Assembly: GCA_900546345.1 (NCBI GenBank)
Contig: URCI01000001.1
Span: forward strand, 117,899 to 181,898
DNA: 64,000 nucleotides
Source: an uncultured Prevotella sp.
GTDB lineage: Bacteria; Bacteroidota; Bacteroidia; Bacteroidales; Bacteroidaceae
Reading direction: 5' to 3'
Shown here: in pieces, positions 58,096 through 64,000 of the stretch
How positions within the stretch are numbered: the stretch's first letter is position 1
How the letters are laid out: each line of letters starts with the position of its first letter
Translations under genes and position numbers: made by a program
The notes under the pieces: model-generated
What the model saw: the letters and a program-made list of their open reading frames with translations, nothing else
What the model was told of the DNA's origin: nothing
The model's database searches: none

Positions 58096-58734
58096 ATGAA
58101 AGAAATTAGCATTTCAGGTAAGAAGCGTGATGTCCTTGGTAAGAAAGCTTCTAAAGCCCTTCGTAAGGAAGGCTATGTTCCCTGCGACCTCTATGGCGAG
58201 GAGCGTGTAGACGGCAAGCCAGTTGCTTTGGCTTTTGCCTCTCCCTTCAGCGAGCTCCGCAAGCTCATCTACACTCCCCACATCTATGTTGTGAAAATCA
58301 ATATCGACGGCACTGACCACACAGCCGTTCTGAAAGAGATCCAGTTCCACCCCGTCACTGACGCGCCTCTGCACGTCGACTTCTACGAGGTCAACGACCA
58401 GAAGCCTATCACTATCGGCATTCCTGTGAAGCTCGTCGGTCTGGCACAGGGTGTGCGCGATGGTGGTCGTATGAACCTTTCTATCCGCAAGATCAATGTG
58501 ACTGCTCCTTATCAGCAGATTCCTGAGCACCTCGATGTCGATGTTACCGCTTTGCGCATTGGCAAGAGCATCAAGGTTGGCCAGCTCTCTTATGAGGGTC
58601 TGGAGCTCGCTACAGGCAAGGATGTCGTCGTTTGCTCTGTGAAGATGACGCGTAACGCCAACGCAAGCGCAGCCAGCGATGAGAGCGCTGATGCCACAGC
58701 AGACGCAGCAGCAGCAGACGCTGACAAGAAGTAA
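58096..58734 (+). CDS. rplY: 50S ribosomal protein L25 (Ctc form)
   Basis: 212 residues. MKEISISGKKRDVLGKKASKALRKEGYVPCDLYG is the L25 5S-rRNA-binding domain, followed by the C-terminal TL5/Ctc beta domain (FYEVNDQKPITIGIPVKLVGLAQGVRDGGRM). An Ala/Asp-rich tail is present. pth follows after 32 nt, the common rplY-pth pair. Confidence 0.96.
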   Translation: MKEISISGKKRDVLGKKASKALRKEGYVPCDLYGEERVDGKPVALAFASPFSELRKLIYTPHIYVVKINIDGTDHTAVLKEIQFHPVTDAPLHVDFYEVNDQKPITIGIPVKLVGLAQGVRDGGRMNLSIRKINVTAPYQQIPEHLDVDVTALRIGKSIKVGQLSYEGLELATGKDVVVCSVKMTRNANASAASDESADATADAAAADADKK

Positions 58735-58766
58735 TCCATCTCTTAGATAACCGATATCAGAAGACT

Positions 58767-59342
58767 TTGGATAAATATTTGATCTGTGGTTTGGGTAATC
58801 CCGGCGATGAATACGCGGGTACCCGCCACAATACAGGATTTATGGTATTGGACGCTTTTGCTAAAGCGTCCAATATTTGTTTTGAGGATCGTCGTTATGG
58901 CTTCCTTGCCGAGACATCTTTAAAAGGCAGAAAGGTGTTCTTGTTGAAGCCGACGACTTTTATGAACCTTAGTGGCAACGCTGTACGCTATTGGCTCAAC
59001 GAGGAGAAGATCGACCAAAGTCGTCTGCTCGTCATCAGTGACGATGTAGCCCTTCCGCTCGGAGACTTCCGTCTGAAAGCCAACGGCAGCAATGGCGGAC
59101 ACAACGGCCTGGGACATATCATACAACTGATCGGTCAGAACTTTGCGCGCCTGCGCATGGGAATCGGCAACGACTATCCACGGGGCGGACAGATCGACTG
59201 GGTGCTCGGCCATTACTCCGACGACGACATGAAGGTGTTGCAGCCTACCATCGACATGGCAGTGGACATCATCAAAAGCTTTGTCCTGCAAGGCATCGAC
59301 AACACGATGAACCAGTATAACAAACTGGGAAAAAAACACTAA
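58767..59342 (+). CDS. pth: Peptidyl-tRNA hydrolase
   Basis: 191 residues. YLICGLGNPGDEYAGTRHNTGF (catalytic His in RHNTGF), KPTTFMNLSG, SDDVALPLG and GSNGGHNGL are present. It frees tRNA from prematurely released peptidyl-tRNA. The start is TTG 58767: no ATG or GTG precedes it in frame before the rplY region, and this start gives the normal N-terminus. Downstream of rplY in the same transcript. Confidence 0.95.
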   Translation: MDKYLICGLGNPGDEYAGTRHNTGFMVLDAFAKASNICFEDRRYGFLAETSLKGRKVFLLKPTTFMNLSGNAVRYWLNEEKIDQSRLLVISDDVALPLGDFRLKANGSNGGHNGLGHIIQLIGQNFARLRMGIGNDYPRGGQIDWVLGHYSDDDMKVLQPTIDMAVDIIKSFVLQGIDNTMNQYNKLGKKH

Positions 59343-59450
59343 AGATTGATGAATGTTGAATGATGATAAATGTTGAATGATAACTTAATCCATCATTCGA
59401 CATTCACTTCATTCAACATTCATCATCCTACGCTCAACATTCAACTTTGT
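59341..59450. repeat. Heptamer repeats forming an inverted repeat
   Basis: GAATGTT/GAATGAT-type units run forward in 59347-59383 and in reverse complement (AACATTC, ATCATTC) in 59389-59446, so the pth-S4 gap can fold into a long imperfect hairpin. The same word family occurs at 52921-52988. Confidence 0.75.
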
Positions 59451-59879
59451 ATGAAAGATTCTCTTCCTCAGCACGGCCCTTCTGCCCGCATCGACAAATG
59501 GCTCTGGGCCGCTCGTATCTATAAGACGCGCTCCTTGGCTGTGGACGCCATCAAGAACAGCCGTGTGACCGTAGACGGGGCTAACGTGAAGCCAAGCCAT
59601 ATCGTAAAAGAGGGACAGGTCGTCAGCGTGAAAAAGCCACCTATCACCTATTCTTTCCGCATTCTGGCTTGCATAGAGCAGCGCGTTGGTGCCAAACTCA
59701 TTCCACAAGTCTATGAAAACGTCACAGATCCCAAACAATACGAACTCTTGGAGATGAGCCGTATCAGTGGCTTCGTCGACAGAGCAAGAGGCACTGGACG
59801 CCCTACAAAGAAAGAGCGACGGGCCCTCGACGCCTTCATCGAGCCTGCCATGTTTGGCTTCGACGACGATGACGAGTGA
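59451..59879 (+). CDS. S4-domain RNA-binding protein, HslR family
   Basis: 142 residues. S4 RNA-binding domain at the N-terminus (ARIDKWLWAARIYKTRSLAVDAIKNSRVTVDGANVKPSHIVKEGQVVSV), as in heat-shock protein Hsp15, which binds stalled 50S-nascent-chain complexes. The tail is acidic (FGFDDDDE). Start at ATG 59451, after the repeat-filled gap; the frame upstream is repeat sequence. Confidence 0.88.
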   Translation: MKDSLPQHGPSARIDKWLWAARIYKTRSLAVDAIKNSRVTVDGANVKPSHIVKEGQVVSVKKPPITYSFRILACIEQRVGAKLIPQVYENVTDPKQYELLEMSRISGFVDRARGTGRPTKKERRALDAFIEPAMFGFDDDDE

Positions 59880-59921
59880 TGTGTTATTGACAGACAAAGT
59901 AGACTCTGTCTGCCTACTCTG

Positions 59922-62192
59922 TTACTCTGTCTTATGTCCGTTATTGGCTTCGGCTAGCATCTCCAGCGAGCGGTGCTCGCCTACCACCCATATGATGTCT
60001 CCGACAACAAATTTCCGTGAAGGGCTGATCATCGTCAGGTTTTGCTGACCTTCCTCCACACCAACCACCATGCAGCTGTATCGGTCTCTGATACCACTCT
60101 CGCCGAGCGTTTTACCCAAGAAAGCGCATGAGCGCGACAGCACCATCTTCCGCAATTTCATCTCACGCTCTTCGATATTCGGGTCTTCCGGCACGAGTTC
60201 ACCCTTCAGCGCCTTGCCAAATGCCTGTAGCTGTTCATCACTGCCGATGGCTTGGAGACGGTCGCCGGGGAAGATGATGTCGTCACCACCGGGGATATTG
60301 ATGCGCTGATGCCCACGCAAGATGCTGCTTACGTGTACACCATAGCGAGTACGGAACTGCAACTGACGCAAAGATTGTCCTGCCCACGCACTGTCTTCGG
60401 GCACGTCAAAGTCCGACACATGAATGTCACGCTCCAAGAGATGATCGCCATACAGCGGACGCCTCTTGCCCTGCACCTGCGCTTCAATCTCTCGGCTGTG
60501 AAGGTTTTGTACGAAGAGACGCTCCAAGGCAATAGACCGCTTCTTCATCCTGCGTGACAAGACGATCAGCGTCAGCACCACCAAAGCCAGCGTGATGACA
60601 ACGGCATTGGCGAAGCGAGCCAGATAGTTACAGATATAGAACAGAAAGGCGGCTGCAATAACCACACGGGCTAAGACGGTGAAGAGCAGTGGCAGACGGT
60701 TGAGACGACTCTGAATCCACAGCGTTCTGAACTCTTCGCTATGGTTGTGCTTCATCACGATAGCACGCAGGAAAGGTGCCAGCAACAGCAGCAACAACAG
60801 GCCACACAAGCCATTGGCCCACCAATGGGGCAGCAGATGACGGAAGAAGGGCAAGGCGAACGACAGCATCACGGCGGTCACAGCCATGCACAGTATGGTG
60901 TAGACCAAGGTGGAGACAGCCATCTTGGTAAGCAGCCGCTTCCAGTTACTCTGTTCCTCTACCGTGTTTTGATGGGCCTGTCCGAAGTGATTGAGTCGGC
61001 GGATCCACCGCTTGGGCAGGATATGCTCCAGGCCATCGTAGCAGGGTACAGCCGCACGGATCATATAAGGTGTCAGGAATGTGGTGATGACCGACACAGC
61101 CACGACAACAGGATAGAGGAAGTTGCTGATCACGCCAAGCGAGAGTCCCAGCGAGGCGATGATGAAAGCAAACTCGCCAATCTGCGCCATCGAGAAACCA
61201 CAGCGCATGGCTGTCTTCAATGGCTGACCGCTGAGCATGAAGCCCAACGTGCCAAAGATACCCTGACCGACCAAAATGGTCACCACCAGCGCAGCGATAG
61301 GCAAGGCATAGGCAACGAGTACACTGGGCTCGACAAGCATACCGACAGAAACAAAGAAGATGGCACCGAAGAGATTTTTCACCGGTTCCACCAACCGCTC
61401 GATCTTGTCAGCTTCGATCGTCTCCGCTAAGATGCTGCCCATGACAAATGCTCCAAAGGCTGAACTGAAACCGACAGCAGTGGAGATCCATGCCATCAGG
61501 CAGCACAGTCCCAAGGCCACGATGACCATTGTCTCGTCGGTCATCAGCCGGCGCGTCTGCCGCAGAAAGGTGGGCACAATGAAGAGGCCTACGACAAACC
61601 ACAGGACAAGGAAAAAGCCAATCTTCAACACCGAGTCGAGCATCTGTCCGCCATTGGGGTCGCTACCGCTTGCGATAGCCGACAGCATCACCATCATCAC
61701 GATGGCAAGGATGTCCTCCAGGATGAGCACGCTCATCACCAGCGAGGCAAAGCTCTGTTGTCGGAGGTCCATATCATCGAAGGCCTTATAGATGATCGTT
61801 GTTGACGACATGGCAAGCATACCACCCAGGAAGATGCAGTCGTAATGGTTCCAATGAAAGAGATGCCCCACACTGATGCCCAGGATAATCATGCTGAAGA
61901 CTATCGACAAGGCCGCGATGACCGGAGCCATGCCCATCTTCAGAATCTTCTTGAACGAAAAGTCAAGACCCAAAGAAAACAATAGGAAGAGCACTCCTAT
62001 GTCTGCCCACGTCTGTATGTCGTGTTTGTCAAGTATCGACATGGTGTAGGGCATGTGCGGACTCACTAAAAATCCGGCTACGATATAGCCCAGCACAAGC
62101 GGTTGCTTGAGTTTCTTAAACAGTAAAGTGACGGCTCCGGCAACTACAAGAATGAGCGCCAAGTCTTTGACCAAATTGGGAAGTTCAGACAT
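59922..62192 (-). CDS. CPA2-family cation:proton antiporter with TrkA-C domain(s)
   Basis: 756 residues. About 12-13 transmembrane segments of the Kef/CPA2 type (VLGYIVAGFLVSPH, LFLLFSLGLDFSFKK, LILEDILAIVMMVML with the ion-pathway acidic residues, GAFVMGSILAETIE), a second hydrophobic block, then cytoplasmic TrkA-C-like regulatory domains (GVHVSSILRGHQRINIPGGDDIIFPGDRLQAIG and SCMVVGVEEGQQNLTMISPSRKFVVGDIIWVVG). There is no KTN nucleotide-binding domain. It should exchange K+ or Na+ for H+. Confidence 0.9.
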   Translation of the reverse strand: MSELPNLVKDLALILVVAGAVTLLFKKLKQPLVLGYIVAGFLVSPHMPYTMSILDKHDIQTWADIGVLFLLFSLGLDFSFKKILKMGMAPVIAALSIVFSMIILGISVGHLFHWNHYDCIFLGGMLAMSSTTIIYKAFDDMDLRQQSFASLVMSVLILEDILAIVMMVMLSAIASGSDPNGGQMLDSVLKIGFFLVLWFVVGLFIVPTFLRQTRRLMTDETMVIVALGLCCLMAWISTAVGFSSAFGAFVMGSILAETIEADKIERLVEPVKNLFGAIFFVSVGMLVEPSVLVAYALPIAALVVTILVGQGIFGTLGFMLSGQPLKTAMRCGFSMAQIGEFAFIIASLGLSLGVISNFLYPVVVAVSVITTFLTPYMIRAAVPCYDGLEHILPKRWIRRLNHFGQAHQNTVEEQSNWKRLLTKMAVSTLVYTILCMAVTAVMLSFALPFFRHLLPHWWANGLCGLLLLLLLAPFLRAIVMKHNHSEEFRTLWIQSRLNRLPLLFTVLARVVIAAAFLFYICNYLARFANAVVITLALVVLTLIVLSRRMKKRSIALERLFVQNLHSREIEAQVQGKRRPLYGDHLLERDIHVSDFDVPEDSAWAGQSLRQLQFRTRYGVHVSSILRGHQRINIPGGDDIIFPGDRLQAIGSDEQLQAFGKALKGELVPEDPNIEEREMKLRKMVLSRSCAFLGKTLGESGIRDRYSCMVVGVEEGQQNLTMISPSRKFVVGDIIWVVGEHRSLEMLAEANNGHKTE

Positions 62193-62197
62193 TGATA

Positions 62198-62211
62198 ATT
62201 ATATATAGGAG
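62198..62211 (-). repeat. Partial copy of the dispersed AT-rich motif before the antiporter
   Basis: Minus-strand CTCCTATATATAAT, identical to the first 14 nt of the 2127-2147 copy, six nt upstream of the antiporter start codon. Confidence 0.5.
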
Positions 62212-62288
62212 TGACAACACGCTTTTCTCACAACAAGAAGAAAAACGAGATAAGACAGGAAACAAAGGAACTTGCGCCAACGACGCAA

Positions 62289-62329
62289 GTTTTTGAATGG
62301 AGAAGCACTGTGCCTCTCCATTCAAAAAC
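62289..62329. terminator. Terminator hairpin after pepT
   Basis: GTTTTTGAATGGAGA (62289-62303) and TCTCCATTCAAAAAC (62315-62329) form a perfect 15-bp stem. A second hairpin (ACTTGCG/CGCAAGT, 62268-62290) overlaps its left side and could compete with it. Confidence 0.75.
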
Positions 62330-62336
62330 TAAGGTA

Positions 62337-63560
62337 TTAGTCGTTGAACGTGCCGGCTATTTGACATATCTTCACGATGACATCCACAGCTTTGTTCATC
62401 ACTTGGATGGACACAAATTCATAAGGTCCATGGAAGTTCACGCCACCGGCAAAGATATTGGGGCAAGGAAGTCCACGGAAACTCAGTTGCGCACCGTCGG
62501 TACCTCCACGTATTGGCTCCACCTTCGGTGTGACACCGCTCTCTTGCATGGCCTTCAGCACAATGTCGATCACATACATTTTCGGATCGATCTTCTCTTT
62601 CATATTATAGTACTGATCCTTGATATCCACCGACACGGTGCCCTCGCCATACTTGTCGTTCATCTCTTTGGCAATATTTTCCATGAAGTCTTTACGGTCC
62701 TCAAATTTGCGACGGTCATGATCACGAATGATATAGCTCAGTTTAGCCTGCTCGCAATGACTCTCGATGCCTAAGAGATGATAGAAGCCCTGATAGCCTT
62801 CAGTGGTCTCCGGAATGTCGGTCTCTGGAATGTGAGCATTGAACTCACAGGCCAATCGGCTGGCGTTGACCATCTTACCCTTGGCATATCCTGTGTGCAC
62901 ACTGCATCCCTTAATAACGACTTTGGCCGATGCGGCGTTGAAGTTTTCATACTCCAGATCGCCAATGTCTCCGCCATCCATCGTATAGGCCCAGTCGCAC
63001 CCAAACTTCTCTACATCAAAATGATGGGCACCCATGCCGATCTCCTCGTCAGGATTGAAGGCCACACGAATCTTTCCATGCTCGATCTCTTTGTGATCGC
63101 GCAGGAAGCACATAGCCTGTACGATCTCAGCGATACCAGCCTTGTCGTCAGCGCCGAGCAGCGTAGTGCCGTCGGTGACGATCAGGTCCTCACCTTTGTG
63201 GGCAAGCAACTCTGGGAATTTCTTCGGTGAAGAGACGATGCCCGGTGACAACTCGATGTCGCCTCCATCGTAGTTCTTCACGATACGGGCCTTGATATTT
63301 GCGCCACTGGCATCCAGTGCTGTGTCGTAGTGAGAGATGAAGCCAATGGTCGGTGTCTTCTTCTTTGTGTTGGCAGGCAGGGTGGCGTAGATATAGCCCA
63401 TGTCATCCATCTCGACGTCTTCCAGACCTTCGCTCTCAAGTTCCTCCTTAAGATATTTGGCAAAGATCAGTTGTTTGGAGGTACTCGGTACGGTATTGGA
63501 GTCTTCTGCCGACTGCGTATCGAATTTCGTGTAATTAATAAATCTTTCTGTTATGTCCAT
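62337..63560 (-). CDS. pepT: Peptidase T (tripeptide aminopeptidase)
   Basis: 407 residues of the M20 zinc family. Zinc and catalytic motifs: SHYDTA, GTTLLGADDKAG, NPDEEIGMGAHHFD, the MDGGDIGDLEYENFNA block and FAGGVNFHGPYEFV. It cleaves tripeptides in the cytoplasm. -7 box at 63599. Confidence 0.96.
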   Translation of the reverse strand: MDITERFINYTKFDTQSAEDSNTVPSTSKQLIFAKYLKEELESEGLEDVEMDDMGYIYATLPANTKKKTPTIGFISHYDTALDASGANIKARIVKNYDGGDIELSPGIVSSPKKFPELLAHKGEDLIVTDGTTLLGADDKAGIAEIVQAMCFLRDHKEIEHGKIRVAFNPDEEIGMGAHHFDVEKFGCDWAYTMDGGDIGDLEYENFNAASAKVVIKGCSVHTGYAKGKMVNASRLACEFNAHIPETDIPETTEGYQGFYHLLGIESHCEQAKLSYIIRDHDRRKFEDRKDFMENIAKEMNDKYGEGTVSVDIKDQYYNMKEKIDPKMYVIDIVLKAMQESGVTPKVEPIRGGTDGAQLSFRGLPCPNIFAGGVNFHGPYEFVSIQVMNKAVDVIVKICQIAGTFND

Positions 63561-63598
63561 TTTAGAAAAAATACTGGTTTCTTATATGTTTCTTTTCG

Positions 63599-63606
63599 CA
63601 AAGATA
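63599..63606 (-). promoter_or_regulatory. -7 box of pepT
   Basis: TATCTTTG on the minus strand, 38 nt upstream of the start. Confidence 0.65.
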
Positions 63607-63722
63607 AGGAATAATCGTCACATTGCAAAGGCTTTTGCAGTTTTTATAAACAAGAAGTTGAAAAGAAAGCAAGAGACGGGGTGGAAAGACAATTCCACCA
63701 TCTGATTGTACTGTTGACAGAC

Positions 63723-63755
63723 AAAAAAACTCCGTAGCTCTGAAAAGCTACGGAG
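63723..63755 (-). terminator. Terminator of tRNA-Arg (minus strand)
   Basis: CTCCGTAGCT (63730-63739) and AGCTACGGAG (63746-63755) form a perfect 10-bp stem, followed on the minus strand by T7. Confidence 0.88.
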
Positions 63756-63764
63756 CAGGGAAAG

Positions 63765-63838
63765 TGACCTCGGCGGGACTCAAACCCGCGACACTCAGAA
63801 CCGGAATCTGATGCTCTATTCAACTGAGCTACGAGGCC
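63765..63838 (-). tRNA. tRNA-Arg (anticodon CCG)
   Basis: 74 nt on the minus strand: acceptor GGCCTCG/CGAGGTC with one G-T pair, D arm GCTC..GAGC, anticodon stem TCAGA/TCTGA with loop TTCCGGT, T arm GCGGG-TTTGAGT-CCCGC and discriminator A. All stems are paired. It reads CGG codons. CCA is not encoded. Confidence 0.96.
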
Positions 63839-63858
63839 ATGCTGTCTGTATTGTTTTG

Positions 63859-63866
63859 CAAAGTTA
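63859..63866 (-). promoter_or_regulatory. -7 box of tRNA-Arg
   Basis: TAACTTTG on the minus strand, about 20 nt upstream of the tRNA. Beyond it, 63867-64000 shows no gene. Confidence 0.6.
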
Positions 63867-64000
63867 AGCAATATTTTCACCATCTCCAAATTTTCTAGTC
63901 AAAAAAATAGCATGACGGAGGTTGAGCCTTTTGCTGACAGATATTGGCACAGTAACAATAGTCCGTGGATTAAATCTATAGTTCTTAGTTGATTTTCTTG

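Noticed and set aside
63644..63889. 81-codon minus-strand frame over the tRNA-Arg gene
   Set aside because: It reads through the tRNA and its terminator; a tRNA shadow, not a protein.
1..64000. CRISPR arrays, insertion sequences, prophage, integrons
   Set aside because: No regularly spaced repeats with unique spacers, no transposase or integrase reading frames and no phage structural genes are visible.

Overview
The window is chromosomal DNA of a Bacteroidota bacterium, most likely Prevotellaceae (Prevotella or a close relative). The evidence is the family content (long NusB, DUF4837, DUF5606, an OMP with a carboxypeptidase-like N-terminal domain, the conserved rlmN-pdxA-ybhN-sigma54-lptE-TPR-secG and nusB-yajC-ybbR-coaE-DUF5606 strings) and, on both strands, some thirty copies of the Bacteroidota -7 promoter box TAnnTTTG a short distance upstream of genes. 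Shine-Dalgarno sequences are mostly absent, as usual for the phylum. I see no prophage, insertion sequence, CRISPR array or rRNA. Two tRNAs are present: His(GTG) and Arg(CCG).

Layout. 1-2811: thiamine block (3' part of thiC, a thi4-type thiazole synthase, a ThiE/TenI protein). 2824-13874: mixed metabolic genes (esterase, HAD phosphatase, membrane metallophosphoesterase, DcuB-type transporter, AAA-ATPase/PD-(D/E)XK protein, MBL hydrolase with SDR, M15 peptidase, FMN alpha-hydroxy-acid oxidase homologue, NlpE-like lipoprotein, cyclophilin). 13967-20637: thrS, hrpB, a small membrane protein, an orphan HsdR-N domain protein and holA. 20638-21411 is an AT-rich stretch without genes, followed by an XRE regulator. 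22085-27838: pyrK-pyrD, then AmpG-like permease with SpoIID/LytB protein, then rlmN. 27885-35335: envelope and secretion string ending in lptE, a TPR protein and secG, interrupted at 31284-32290 by an orphan small gene, a 190-bp perfect inverted-repeat element and a possible HU-like gene remnant. 35457-39391: tRNA-His, two tiny membrane proteins and a nitrosative-stress group (NimA-like flavoprotein, cupin, hybrid cluster protein, di-iron RIC protein). 39667-50621: large outer-membrane protein, two PLP enzymes of sulfur amino acid metabolism, lptD, an HD hydrolase and a carboxyltransferase subunit. 50781-63560: lipoprotein, queF with its queuosine-precursor transporter, Ca2+/Na+ exchanger, the nusB operon, rplY-pth, S4 protein, CPA2 antiporter, pepT. 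63765-63838: tRNA-Arg.

Functional links. LptD and LptE (LPS export) are both present, about 11 kb apart. AmpG, SpoIID and the M15 peptidase point to peptidoglycan turnover. hcp, ric and the NimA-like gene form an anaerobe's nitric-oxide/nitro-compound defence; ric carries a perfect 16-bp palindrome at the position of a CRP/FNR-type activator site.

Observations most worth following: the 31727-31916 inverted-repeat element with its alternating purine-pyrimidine centre; a PdxA homologue that lacks most known active-site residues while sitting in the normal pdxA context; a carboxyltransferase whose biotinyl-like domain has no biotin lysine; a dispersed AT-rich motif (core CCTATATATAATAAGGTGT) near several gene ends; and the ric/hcp operator candidates. 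All functional statements rest on reading the translated sequences, with no database search.
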